From NCBI GenBank assembly GCA_003833135.1, contig QZLH01000145.1:57199-114423 (forward strand): 57,225 nucleotides of DNA, read 5' to 3'. Under the pieces are notes generated by a model, which saw nothing but the letters and a program-made list of their open reading frames with translations, was not told the DNA's origin and did no database searches. Each line of letters opens with the position of its first letter. Positions within the stretch are counted from its first letter, which is position 1. Of this stretch, positions 26,090 to 39,469 are shown piece by piece. Position numbers and translations under genes: made by a program. This stretch comes from Oehlia diaphana. Its lineage: Eukaryota; Glomeromycota; Glomeromycetes; Glomerales; Glomeraceae.

Positions 26090-26904
26090 TGTTCAAAATT
26101 GGAAAAACTTTTGTTTAACCTGTGTTTAAAAATTTTTTCGAATTTTTTTGGACTTCAAATTCTAATGGACGAATTTAGTGCAACACTGAATGGCCAATAA
26201 AAGATTGACACATTGAAGTTAATTAAATTAATTCATAATCAGTTGGCCGTATAGATTATAACTAAAATTTAGACTTCATGGAATCTTTGAAACTTGCCTT
26301 GAAGATGATGCGAGAGATTGGGTATGAACTCATATTAAAGGAAAAAATTGGGAATGCGCGAATATTCTGGATAGGTGCAGCTACTATCGCTGATATAAGA
26401 TTTTCACGTGAAATACACGTGATATCTGGCCTGAATTATAAATTAGCCAGCATTAAATAAAATAACATAAGCAACAGAATAGGACCTCGATTATAAGATT
26501 AGTCACCCAAGCCTAAGCTAAATTTCTTTGCAGATCGTACTATAAAAGGAAATTTCATGTTACATTATTATGATTTTTTTCCTTTTTAGTTAATTAACCA
26601 ATAAAAATTTTTTAAAAAAAGTAAAATCATTAATAAAGGGCCAATTTTATATAGTGACCTTTATTGTGAGTAAGCGATCCTAAAAAAACTATTATATGGT
26701 ATATTTAAAAATATAATAGGTATGTATTTAAAGGATGTAATTAAAAATAGTCATATTGCAGTATAAATTGTATAAATTATTTCTTATATTATAAATAATA
26801 TCTGATCATAGAAGATCAACTCAATAGATTTAGGCTTTCATACTAATTGTATTATCAATTTTTTTTAAAAAAAATTCTATTATTGAATACAAATATAAAT
26901 GTTT
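26090..26904. other. Intergenic region upstream of the p24 gene, with a dispersed repeat
   Basis: A 60-codon ORF (26278-26460, plus) has no known family and may be chance or a remnant. The segment near 26530-26620 (TATAAAAGGAAATTT ... TTAATTAACCAATA) resembles 42520-42610, suggesting a decayed dispersed repeat. The rest is AT-rich. Confidence 0.4.
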
Positions 26905-29900
26905 TTAAAATGCTGCCATAACTCTCATATCTTCAATTTTCTTTTGAATTTCTGCCGGAGTCCTATCTAATTCTTCGGCAATCATTCTTTTCTTTTCCAT
27001 AGGTAATAAATTATATTGTTCACATAAATCACCATCTACCACACTTTTAACAGGTGCATAAAAACTACGATATTGTAGATGATCACGTCCTGCTAATGGA
27101 GGTGCTTCATTTCTCATATGCATTTCAAGTGTTTGAAAAAAATCAATATCTTCTCTAGTTAAAAATGGAACAAATACTCCAATATTACCCATAATGCCAG
27201 TATATACAAGAATTTCACGCCCTCCTGCAACAAGAGTTGTTCGATGAATTGATGTGAGAATATCACCAACATGGTAATGTGATATCATTGATACCTTTCA
27301 TATTTAATAAATTAGATATAGTTAATAAAGTCATATTTTAATAAGTTTTTAATACAAAAAGATCTGATTACCTTATGAGGGGCACCCATTAAATATCCTT
27401 TTTCATACATTATTTTATTTCCAGTAGGATCCTCATCAACCTCTTCACTTGTCTCTGATGGAAGTCGATCAATAAAAAAATTTCCAAATTTATCACCACC
27501 AGCTAATGTATCATAATCTATCATTGTAGTGGTCGTAATCCATCGTGGAGTAGTATCATCGGCAAAAATGATAATTCTATTATCATGTTGCCTATATGAT
27601 GCATAATGTATTGACTCTTGCATATCACAAACAATTATGCGATTGCCTTGCGTATGTAAATTCACTATACAATTTGGGATTGCCTATCATAAAGAATGAA
27701 ATTAATTGACTTATTCATGAGAGATATAAAATTTCATATACGTTTTTTTTTCTTTTTCAAACCTTTGTTTCGCATTTTCGTAACAATTTTCTTTTTCCTA
27801 TATCATATATTCTCAGAGCTTTGCCAACACCAGCTAAAAGCTTTCCTTGGAAGGGTAATAACGCTAGTGGTATATCATCACATTGAGTCTATGTAATAAA
27901 AAAAGGTTAAAAATATTTTTATAGTAATGAATTATTACGATTTAAATTGTTACCTTATGAAGAAGGTTTAGGTCATTCCCATCTTCATTAAATTGATATA
28001 CATATAAATATCCTGATGAACATGTACGGGGTGCCAGATTTGCATCTTTTGCAGTTCCCACAACAAGGAATAACTCATTATTATGACTATGGAAATTAAC
28101 CATTGTGATGCTAAAATATATGTACACCATTAGTAAAAAAAAAAGGAAAGTAGTACTATCAAAAGAATATGTGCATTTTTTACCTAAATGCAGCTTCATT
28201 TTCTTCAAACTCAATTTTTGACGTAGTATCGCCTAAGAATGGATTGATGATACGAATACATGAAGCCCATTTTCCAGGTTCGGCTTTAGGTAATCCGAAT
28301 ACTTCTGGTGATAAATCCAGTAAACTCGGATCAAATCTCTTTCCTTCACTAATCTTTGCATCTAAAGTTCTTTGTTTTTCCATCGGAGAATAAGTATTAT
28401 GTTCACTCTCAATCACAACAAAATTTCTTGAAGGTGGATGAAGAACAAAGTGACGTGGTGTATAACTAAGTTGTATTATAGCCTGATTAAATACTGTTCC
28501 TAGTTTTTCAACGGCAAAAATCCTCAATGTATTTGCCGAAATAGCTACGATCCCTTCAGGTACTTGAGGCGAAGTAAAGTTGGAACCGTATTCAAGCATA
28601 TCATATGAAAGAGGTGTTAAATGTAACCGAGATTGAAAAGTATAACTTAACCAAGGTCTACTTGAAAGAGCTAAGACAGCTGGAGCTCCTTGTATTGTAA
28701 CCCGGAAAAGTTTTACAGGACGAGCACCGAGAAATCTAAAAGAAGGATAATGATTATAATAATATGATAAAATATCAAAGTATTTAAATTATTAATACGT
28801 TTATGAAGTAGCTCACCTCTGTCGTGTGTCTGTCAATGAACCAGTTATGGTATCTAGCATAGTTCTCAATAAAACACCATTTTGTAATCCTATGTTAAGG
28901 TATAATGTTCCATGAGATGCGTCAGTACCAATATCCATCATCTCAATAATAGATAAAGATTGTGGAGGAGCACTAAGACCCTAGGAGAGTGGCGACATCA
29001 AAATTGATATTCGAAGAAAGAAAAAGAAAGCAAAAAAATGACAATAAACTTTTATTATGACTTACCTGAGTACTAAGTACTTCTAATGTATTGTCAGGAT
29101 CAAGGGAAAGAATCCTTACAGCATTATCATCACAACCTACAGCCTTTTTTAAGAAAAAAATTCTGTATATTAAAAAAATGAAACGAAATACAACCAAACT
29201 GCCAATAAATGAATCTATGAATATACTTTACCAAAAATCTTGATCTTTGTCTTCCCTCGGGTACTTCACCAACACTTAAACATGTTACATTAGATGACAT
29301 TTCTTTACGTTCTTGATATTCATTTAATTGACCTTGATTGTCTAATTCAAAGTATACAAGCTCGCCTCCAGTTAGTGCTATCACAACCTGACGTTTATTT
29401 GTTGCTGCCTTTACGATCGCTCTATTCCCAGGGGTTTTCCATTCATTAACACGACGATCAGCACGAATATGTCGAATGCCTTGTGGATATATCTTCAAAT
29501 TTACAGTACGTGTCAATTACAATAATAAAAATTATTTCAACACATTTAGCATAATGATAAAAAACCTGTAGTAAAGCATCATCACCAAGTTGATGTACGT
29601 CTAATGTAGGTGTTGTGGCAAGAAAACCAGTATCAGTTACTTCTTCTACTGTCTCGCCAATAGATAACACAAGTGTAGCATTTACAAACGATACTATAAT
29701 ATAAGCATCAAATTCATCTATATTTTGTAAAATCAATAAATTATTTATAATTCGTATATTCGTGAGCATACTATACGACTAAAAATGATTATCATACCAT
29801 CTGACTTTAATTTTGTTGTCCATACTGCATTAGGATTTCCTGGTAATTCAGAAACGGCCATTTCAGAAATTTCTAGGCCATGTCTTAAAATACGAAATGT

Positions 29901-31762
29901 TGACCCAGCACCTCTTCCACACAAAGCATATAATTGGGGTGTATCATCATCCGTGAGATTTAGGACCTAAATTATCAATATATAAATATATCAATAACAG
30001 GAGCTTTAGGAAAAGAAAATAATTTTAAATTACTTTAGCATCGATTAATGGATTTAAACTCTCCAATTCATCAGCCCGCTCCAAGTTTTGAAGGTCACGC
30101 GGTGTAAAATATGCTGAAATATCAGTATCGGAATCCATAAACTCATCGCTAGACCATTCAGGTTCATCATTATCATCACCAAGACTTGTGAATGAATAGA
30201 GTCGACTAATGTACCAAATAAACAATTATTAACAATTTATTGTTGTATAAAATAAAAACTACATAAGAACAAGACGAAATCAAATAAAGATCAACAGTAA
30301 ACAGGTCAACATACTGATTTCCGAATTCCGCAGCTACAAACAAAAAACCAGCTCTAAGTATACATAATGATGCCGCGACAGGCACGGTATCAAAATATTT
30401 AATTTTAATTGCATTCACCTTATCATCCTCGTAATCAAGTGTAACTTTATATATATCACCTTCTTCACTTTGTAATAAAAAGAAGAATACACCTTTCATT
30501 TTATGCATAACACCCGCTACAATAATTAATCCACGTGAAGGATCCTCAAGAGGATTTCTGCGACGTGGTATAGGTACTCGAAGTTCAGGTACACGTTGGT
30601 GCTTATATGTAATAAAATTCTCCGAACAAACTAACACTCCTGATGGACCATCATTTCCACCAGGAACTAAGAAAAGAGATTTATGATTAATGGAAGCTCA
30701 ACTTTTTAAACCACAAGAATATAATAATAGTTACCTGGAAAAAGTAAATTTGCTCGAGCGTCAACAGGATCACTCCATTTTCTCACTACATGATTTAGAC
30801 CAAGATCTAGTTCATAATATGTTAGCATCTAAAAATTTGTATATAAAAATCAACATAATGTTAACGTATAAGTATAGTAAATAAAATAATCTAAAAATAT
30901 GATATTTATTCGGTTAAATGATAAATTTTGTAGTGTACGTATTGACGTTACACAAACGCGAGAAGTCATGTGACATTACCTTTTCAGTACTATTGAACGC
31001 ATCGCCTGATGGATCCATATCAGCATCAGAATAATCTACTTCTAGGCACGCAAATACAGGATTTTCGTATCCAACATCTAAGCCTATACAATGGTGAACT
31101 AATGTATGCGACTTATGGGCCTCCAGTGGTGAAGATATTGTCAAATTAGCCGCCGAGTCACGGTTAAGGATATAAACCAATTTTTGTTTTTCAATAGCAC
31201 CTTATGTAATATATAGTAAATTAGCTTTCAGTAAATTCATAAGCAACTCAATAAATAAACTGATAATTACCTATCATAACAGATCTGCCTTTTGGATCTA
31301 CTGCTAAATATTGACCAGGAACAATTCTTCTGCATCCTGATTTACCAAAAGTTTCTTGATGAACTTTTTCGAATTTATTTTTTACAATATTGTATTCTAA
31401 AATGACTATACGCCCTGAATCTGAACCGACTATAATATAATCTGGTTTGTAGGTGATGGATAACAGATATCATTACAGTTAATTAAAATTTCCAAATAAA
31501 TTAAGAACTTTGTTTCTCGAAAGCATAACATCTCACCTTTTGAACCTCCTGTTAGCCTAAATGGCGTCAACGATCTTATTATTCCAAAAGCATCGTGAGT
31601 TAAAAGCGTTTGTAATTTACCCGAATTTGGATCAGCTTTTAGTAGTTCCAATCGAGTTACTCTGGAAATAACGATTTCTTGTTGTTTTGTACCTGAAAAA
31701 TGGCCAACCACAGCAACATTTATGGTAGTTGGAGGTTGTAAAGTTAAATTATAAAGAAACAT
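26905..31762 (-). CDS. SF3B3: Splicing factor 3B subunit 3 (SF3b130 / Rse1)
   Basis: Predicted 1198 aa from 16 exons: 31762-31537, 31441-31271, 31200-30980, 30828-30735, 30666-30315, 30205-30034, 29966-29798, 29717-29566, 29492-29232, 29143-29066, 28980-28817, 28735-28184, 28110-27954, 27888-27763, 27683-27372, 27294-26905. All junctions keep one frame and the protein is colinear with SF3B3 from [11 protein letters not shown] and [14 protein letters not shown] [11 protein letters not shown] to the C-terminal [17 protein letters not shown]. It forms three beta-propellers (CPSF_A/DDB1 fold) in the U2 snRNP SF3b complex and supports branch-site recognition with SF3B1. Length is normal. An in-frame extension to 31801 starts with GTG, not ATG, so 31762 is preferred. 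The family also includes DDB1 and CPSF160, but sequence matches are specific to SF3B3. Confidence 0.97.
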
Positions 31763-31972
31763 TTTTTTTTTGTTTGCACCAGAATTTGGTAGAAATCTCA
31801 CCGGTTCCCAAAATTTTAATAAGACTTACACAGATCTCAGATCCGAGTCAGATGACTTCGCATTTAGAAGAGATTTGATTGGTTGACATCTTATCACATT
31901 AATTGAGACAGTATAAATGCAAACTAAAACACTGAAGTGAATACTGATCTGTTTTATCTATTATAGTTCGCA
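31763..31972. promoter_or_regulatory. Bidirectional promoter (SF3B3 / FAM204A-like)
   Basis: 210 bp between divergent ATGs. A CCAAT box in reverse orientation (GATTGG, about 31877-31882) and a TATAAAT at 31912-31918, 55 bp before the plus-strand ATG, are visible. Confidence 0.55.
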
Positions 31973-32791
31973 ATGGACAATAGTGCTGTGAAAATCGTAC
32001 GATCTTCGCCTAGACCGAAAATTTTTCTTAACAATAAGTCTTCCACCGAAGATAAAGATAATATGAAACGGCAACAGCCGAATATCAAATCAGAAAAATG
32101 GGAACGTTTTCAAGAATTAAAAAGAAGGCGAAAAGAATTTGAAAGTAAATCTAATAAAAAGAGGAGAAAAACAAGCGGTTTTATAACAACTCGTAAGTTT
32201 TATTATATGTTCAACTTTTTAATTAGAATTTTTAATACAAGCTCCTCATTTTATTAGAAGCTGAACCGTCATCGACACAACAAAAACACACTAAGATAAA
32301 GCAAAAAATAAAAACATTTGATATAACAGACCCTTCAACACTCCCAAAAAGTATAGCAAATTATTTACGTATGAACGAACATTTGAAAGGTGTTGATCAT
32401 GGTCGTTTATCGACAAAAACTCGATTAGAAAAAGAACTTGATAAGGCTGTTGAAAATGGAGACTTAGAATTAGCTTCAAAATTGAGCGACCAAATTGCAC
32501 AAAATAATTATGAAACAATGGTTAACAAAGCAATAGAAAGAAAAGAATTTGATGAAGTGAAAAAGGTAATTTTATTTATTTATTTTAGAGGAAGGATGTA
32601 TTATTAAGTTCAAATAATTTTATTTAGAGGGAAGAAGAAAGGAAGGCTAATAAGAAAAAACCTAAGTTATATTGGGGGTATGAATTTTATTACGTAAATA
32701 AAATGTTATCAACAATAAATATTTAAATTCTGACCATTTTTATTATAGATTCGAAACAAAACATAGATGGGAGACAAAGAGTAATATGTAA
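31973..32791 (+). CDS. FAM204A-like basic protein
   Basis: Predicted 206 aa from four exons: 31973-32192, 32258-32565, 32628-32677, 32749-32791. Lys/Arg-rich, with a nuclear-localisation-like run (NKKRRKTS). Residues about 85-190 include YLRMNEHLKGVDHG, LEKELDKAVENGDLELASKL and a C-terminal signature WGFETKHRWETKSNM. This end matches the conserved C-terminus of animal FAM204A, a small protein of unknown function. The last two exons are short (50 and 43 nt), yet splicing them recovers exactly this signature, which supports the model. Likely nuclear. The match is from memory of the family and should be confirmed by search. Confidence 0.75.
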
Positions 32792-33623
32792 TACCAAAGA
32801 GAAATGAAAAAGAATTAAATAAATCCGTTGTATGTATTAGTATATACAAAAATAGATGTGTGATTATATTATTTTTATACGTAACAATATCTTGTAATAA
32901 TTATGGGCGAAAATAACTGTTTAACGTAAATCATGTGACAAATGGATTTTATTTGATAAATAACATATTATACTGTATATGATGCCGCGTTCCTAGTGAT
33001 TTTCCTTATTGTTATCTTTATGAATGATATTTAGTTAAAAGGATAAGCTGAAAGTCTATCGATTGCTAAAAATTGTATATCAGGACGTGGTATAAACCAG
33101 TTATTTCACGAATTCATCGGCTTCACCGTGATGATCAACGTAGAGATTGTCTGCGCCCTAAACTAGCTTCGTGGCTCGGCCTAGAGACTTGAATGGCAGA
33201 AAGCGTTGAAGTTCCTGGCACGCCACCAATTCATTGGTTTAAAATAAAAAAGCTCTTGTACAGTTTTACTTATCTTCTTATATCGACCGTGAAGAGATCT
33301 TGCTCGTTTACATCTTTCTGTATCTTTATCAGAATCCATTATAGTCTCAAGGGACGTAAGATAACAACCTATCTTGATTCAGCACATTCGTTAAGGTCCT
33401 TAGTTGAATCATACAAGGTATAACAGAAACAACGCAGAAAGAAACTTACTGAAATTGTGAAATTGTGAAACGTTATCAGGCTGCAACTCACGGTTCCACT
33501 AGTTGGTAAATTTTATGACAGATTCAGCACGTGATTGTCTATTGTTACTTTTAGGATACGATAATCGTCCCCAAAATCTACAAGTCATTTATTTTTGTCA
33601 TTACGAACTTTTTTATAAAAACA
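32792..33623. other. Intergenic region upstream of the SART3-like gene
   Basis: The part 33060-33240 is clearly less AT-rich than other spacers and includes a 76-codon plus-strand ORF (33193-33423) starting MAESVEVPGTPPIHWFK. It could be a 5' leader exon, an unidentified non-coding RNA or a remnant. No tRNA B box or paired snoRNA C/D boxes were found. Confidence 0.4.
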
Positions 33624-36600
33624 ATGAGCACAGCTTCAAACTTTTCAGATAATGAAAGTAACTTTAGTGATCTTGATCAATTTGAAAACCAGGAGGAAAG
33701 TATTAATGCAATTTCCGTAACTATTGCAGATCTACTTGATCAGGTAAGAATTTGTCTCCTTTTTTGAGAGTAAATTTTTTTTTTGATATTTTATTTTTCT
33801 TTTTTTTTCCTAGCTTTCCAACAATGTGTATCAATATGAGGTACATGTTCAGTATATTCAAACTCTTCGCCAATCAGCATTATTTGACGAATTAAAAGAA
33901 GCACGAGAAATGATGCATAGTATTTTCCCTTTATCTGAAGGTATTTTGAAGGTTTAGCTGTTTCTATGTTTTTGGAATTCATATAAAAATTTACAAGTAT
34001 TTTGCTAACTAAATTACCACTTCTTATTTTGAAAGAAATGTGGCGTGAATGGATCGAAGATGAATCACGTATAGCTTCCACAAAAGAAGAAAAGCAGAGA
34101 GTTATACAACTATATTCCAAAGCTGTTCAAGATTACCTATGTAGGTTATTTATTTTGCCATCTTTCTCTGGATTTCAATTTATAAGGCGATTTATTTTAT
34201 TTTACGTGTTTATTTATACTAGCGATTAATCTTTGGAAGGAATATGTAAGCTATATAGTTCAAGAATACAAAAACGGCCTGAATGAAATGGAATTGGAAA
34301 ATGAATCTGAATGCACTATCACGTTAGATCAGGTCCGCAAAATCTTTGATGAGGCAAATCGAGAAACTTGTTACTATATAACAGAGGTAAGTCATTTTTA
34401 TAAAGATTTAATATCACAAAACGTTTACTTAAATTATTCTTTTTAATTAGAGCCACCAAATATGGGATGCATATAAAGATTTCGAAGTAGAAATTCTGGA
34501 GGTTGTAGTTTGATTTAAATCATATTTTACTTTTATTTGTTAGAATTAATATTAAATTTTTATTTTGACAGCAGGCCTCACCTCGGTAAATATAGTTAAA
34601 ACATAATATTGTAAAATTGCATGTTATTTTATCTCACAAGAATTAATATTAGAGACGAACAACAAAATATCAGAGTAAAAAAAATGTATGAGAGTCGACT
34701 CAAAATCCCACATGCGAGTAAATATATGTTTATATAACATCAGTTTTTTTTTGTATCTATTAATTGTTATTTATCTTTACGTAGCTGTGGATAAAACGTT
34801 CAGCGATTATTCGTCATTTATAACAAAATATGATAATTCTAATTATGAGAACGTCATGATAGAGACAAATAAATATGTTAGTGAAACCAAGGGCAAATAT
34901 TATGAAAGAGATCAATACGAAAATGCATTGGTATGTAATAAATTTATAATACTTTCGTTACGAATTTTGCATGTATTGAAATTCATTCTTTCAACACATT
35001 AGACAGCATCAAATAACTCGTTGGACAAATTCATGGATTATATTGATTTTGAAAAGAAACAGAAGAAACCAGTAGTGAACGCAATTCGTACTTTATATGA
35101 GAGAGCAATTGCTAATTATTATTTTGATAATACTCTTTGGGAAAATTATATATTATTTTTATTTGAAAAGTATTTAATAGATAAGAAGGTTTCTATTAGC
35201 ATTCTTATAAAAACAGCTGAGCGAAGTGTTCGCAACTGTCCTTGGTCGGGAGATCTTTGGGGTCATTATATAAGGATTTTGGAGAAAAACTTTAGTTCTC
35301 CTGAAGTAATTGTAAATATATATAATAGAGCATTGTCAATCGGTATGCTCAAGAATAATATTGATGATCTAATAAAGGTCATCATTTCTAATGTTGATTA
35401 TGAAAGAAGGAAAATTCTAGCTTATAAAGGACCAATAAGTCAAGAAAATGGTTCTAGTCTTGTAAATCTTCTTGAAGAAGGAATAAAATTAGTCAAAGAG
35501 AGTAAGTTATTTATCAATTGTTGTCATTTGTATGAAAAATTTTATTCTTACATTTCTTTTATATAGCTTTTCGAATTGATGATCCTTATTACCGGTTAGA
35601 AAAATATTTGATCGAAATAGAGGTAAATTATTTTGGAAAATTTATTTGAATTTAAATATAATGATCATTAAAGAGTATCATTGAAATTATATTTGAAATA
35701 TTTTTAGACTTTAATCAAAAATCTATCTAAAGCGCGACAAATTTGGAATGAATTATGTAAAAACCATCGAAACGAATCTGAATTTTGGATTCGATACGCA
35801 GATTGGGAAAAGTATGTGTTTTGGCTATATCAATTCAATTGTAGTTATAATAATTTATTTAATATATATTAGAGCCGTCGGAAATCTTGATGATGTTCGC
35901 AAGGTTTACAAAAGAGCTTCACAACAAAATACTGACTGGCCCGAACGCATATTTGATGCATGGGAACATTTTGAACATCAATACGGAACAGTTGATAATT
36001 TTGAACTCGCTGTAATATTTATAAAAAAACAAATGACAATTGTTGCTCAAAGACGTGAAAGAGTAAGTATTAATACCCTACAATGAAGTATGGAATATTT
36101 TCTATTAATATTATAATTAATTATAGGCTGCCTTGGAAGAGGCCCAGAATGCTCAAAGCGAAGGATTATCTCAGGTTGTTCCAGCGATGCAAATTGCTGA
36201 AGATAATAAATCCTTAGAGGCGATCGACTCTATATCTTCTGAACAATATTCTGATACAAAAAAAAGAAAACCCGAAGATGAGCAACAAATGAAAGAACTC
36301 CCAGTAGCAAAAAGGAATAAAGGTTGGTTAAATAAATAAGCCAGAGAAATTTATTTTCATATTGATATTATTGATATTAAATTAATTCAATATTAGCTCA
36401 ACAATTTGAAAAACCTAAACGGTAAGTGTTTTTATTTATTTATTTATTTACTTATTATTTAATACTAATTTTAATTAATATACGCAACAGAGATCGAGAA
36501 TTTGCAACGATAATTGTTTCTAATTTGCCTTTTGATGTTAAAGAAGGGGAATTAAAAACCATTTTCCATGAAGTATATTATTAAGTTTTATTAATCAGTA

Positions 36601-38607
36601 ATTATTACATTTTAATATTAACATATCTTACTTTATGATTAAAAAAAAAATTATAGTGCGGAAAAATTAAGGAGATTCGTTTCCTAGTGGATACAGTTAA
36701 CGCACAGAAAACTGCTTATATCGAATTTAATGAAAAAGTAATGCGATTTTAGAATTTTCTATTTCTAATATATAATAACTAAGAATAATGACATATTCTT
36801 CTATAGGAAAGCGTTCCCGCAGCCTTAACTAAAGATAAGAAAAGAATTGGTGATAAAGAGATTTGTGTGTATAGAATATCAGAACGTATATTATACGTTA
36901 CCAATTTTCCACCATCTATAGATATAGAAGAACTTTTTAAAAAGGTATTTTTGTATGATTTAAATCTTTAAACTATTTACAGAATTTATTAATTCTACCT
37001 GCTATAGTATGGAGAAATACTCTCTGTAAGAAAGCCAAGTACTAAACACAAATCAAACCGAGTTTTCTGTTACGTTGAATTTAAAGAAAGGGTATTTAAT
37101 ATTAGTAAATTCATTATTTAATATATGAAAAAACTGTAATAATATTTTATTCTATATTATAGAATTCTGCACAAGCTGCTCTTGAAATGAATGGTCGCGA
37201 ATTAGAACCTGGAAAAAAAATTGTAGTCATGATATCAAACCCATTATTAAAGAAAGAACGATCGGCACCAATGTAAGTTTAGGATTCTACTTTTATTTTA
37301 CCTGGATTGTTTATTTATTCATTTATATATTTCATTAACTCTTAGCCAGACGGAAGTTTATGTTCGAAATTTGCCTAGCAATGTTGAACAAAATGAACTG
37401 AAATCCCTGTTTCAAACAGTAATATTCATATATATATATAGTTATACTGGCTTTTAGTTTCTTTAATTATTATTTACTTTCTTTTTTTTATAGTATGGCC
37501 CAGTAACGTTCGTTAGAATTCCCATGACGGATGATAACAAATGTAAGGGGTTTGCATTTGTAGAATTTGAAAACAAGGTAATTTCTGCTTATTGTTTTAA
37601 TTATAATTTATTTAACTAATATATATATGATTTAGGCGCATGCGAAAGCATCTCTCGCTTTAAATTCTACGGAATTTAAAGGATGTGTTTTAAACGTTAC
37701 ACTTAGTGAAATTAATCGTAATCAAATTCAAAAAGAAGGTAAAATTAATGAGCGTGAGAAAAATAAAAAATCTAAACGTAGACAGGAGGGATTTAAGGAA
37801 AGGTATGACAAAAATTTCTATTAATAATTGTAATTTACAATAGTGTTTATTTAAACAAACTATCATATTACTTTAGCGAAAAACGATCAAAAACTGTTGC
37901 TTTTACTAAGTTACCCAAGGATACTACGGAAGAGAGTATTAGAAATATGTTATCTCAAAAATTTAAGGTAAAATAAACCATGTTTATAATTGCATTAATT
38001 ATGCATTTAATAATATTTTTTATTTGTCAGGATGAAGCAATTAGCAAAATTACTATGTCTCATGATAGATGCGCCTACGTTGAATTTGAACATATTGAGG
38101 TAAATGAGATACTTAACTAAAACTGAATTTAATTGCTTATTTATTTAAGATTTGCCTTTTTCTTTTATTTATTAGGATGCAGGAAAGGCAGCATTACATT
38201 TTAATAAGTATAAATTAGAGAACACAATTATTTCTGCAGTTATTAGAAGTGATTTACCTTCAACTCTTGCGGAATTGGCTGTTCAAAGGTCTTTATAGAA
38301 TTTTGTGATTCGCAATAATTTATCTTTTCTATAATTTACCTTTTACCCTTTTTTTAGGGATGATAAACCGGCAAAAATGACCATGGTTCCAAGAAGACTA
38401 ATCGCACCTTCTAGTAAACTTGGTACAAAAAGGGGACCTGGAAAAATTGGTATCAGTAGTTCTTCAAAAAAAGGGCAATTGGTCAAACCTACCAAGGATT
38501 CAAATTCGTTTACTGAAAATCAAGATGATGAAACAAAAGATGAGAATAATTCAAAGAAGTCAAATGATTATTTTAGAAACATTTTTTACAATGCTTCTAA
38601 TTCTTAA
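33624..38607 (+). CDS. SART3/prp24: U6 snRNP assembly factor SART3/Prp24: HAT repeats plus four RRMs
   Basis: Predicted 1067 aa from 26 exons, first 33624-33743, last 38358-38607; all junctions keep frame. Residues about 45-560 hold half-a-TPR (HAT) repeats (WREWIEDES, LWKEYVSYIVQEY, IWDAYKDFEVEI, FWIRYADWEK, IFDAWEHFEHQYG). Then a Lys-rich linker and four RRMs: IIVSNLPFD, ILYVTNFPP, VYVRNLPSN with KGFAFVEF, and VAFTKLPKD with CAYVEF. The end (KKSNDYFRNIF) is the Lsm2-8-binding motif of SART3/Prp24. The protein anneals U6 with U4 snRNA when snRNPs are recycled. Exon 34572-34585 is only 14 nt (11 if the second CAG is used); skipping it causes an early stop. Other exons: 33814-33940, 34036-34140, 34223-34386, 34451-34501, 34653-34717, 34785-34930, 35003-35501, 35567-35622, 35708-35811, 35873-36062, 36127-36322, then short RRM exons from 36397. 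Confidence 0.95.
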
Positions 38608-39469
38608 TGAATTGCATTAATAAACCAATTTTAATTTCTTTATTGTATTATAATTGATTATTTAATTGTTTAACTGAATTCTGGATATTATATTTATTTT
38701 AACAAAAAGGAGAAGTAATTAAAAAATTTTAAAATTTTGAAAAAAGTATAAAATAATAATTCTTAATTAAATAAGGTGTTATTTTATATTTATATATTAT
38801 ATTCTTATATTTTAATAAAATAAATTCAACAAGTTTTTATGATTTAATATTTTTAAATATTTTTTAATTTTTTATTAATTATATTTACTATATTATTTAA
38901 TTAAACAACTTATTAGCAATTCTAAATATTTAAATATATATAGTCTGTAATTCTATAATTCAAATAGGAAATTATGGGATATAAAAAAGAAATTCATTTA
39001 AATATTTATTAAAAAATCAACATTAGCATTAAAAATTTACAACTTATATTATTATTGAATATGTATTTATAAATACAAGTATGTATTTTTTTATCCAATC
39101 AGAATTCAACCACATGATGGGTAGGGGGTCAGATTTCTAATTGAATATGTAATAGTTATTTTACGGGGAGTTATAAATATCAGGTCATGAAAATCATGAT
39201 ATTTATGTGATATGTGAAATAACTCTTTTATCTTATTGAGACTAATGTCCAGTGATGGGAGAGAATGGGAGAGGCATAAATAAACTATAAAAATACACAA
39301 GCATAAAAATATCATCTGAAAAATTACAGGCATGAATATATTATCAAAAAAATCACTGGCAACCAATTAGTAAATATGGAATAAAATTATGTAATTTCTG
39401 GCATGCCTTTATATTAAAAGTTTTAGATTAAATAATATTACAATTATTAAATTTTTAGTGTGAAAATAT
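38608..39469. other. AT-rich gene-poor spacer
   Basis: Start of the 5-kb gene desert. No coding region seen; an 86-codon minus ORF (39106-39366) is hydrophobic and unsupported. Confidence 0.5.

Noticed and set aside
26278..26460. 60-codon plus-strand ORF near the p24 gene
   Set aside because: No recognisable family; surrounding sequence looks like decayed repeat.
31763..31801. N-terminal extension of SF3B3
   Set aside because: The upstream start would be GTG; the protein family begins exactly at MFLYNLTLQ.
33120..33200. Possible C/D snoRNA (GTGATGA at 33128-33134)
   Set aside because: No D box CTGA at a suitable distance and no terminal stem.
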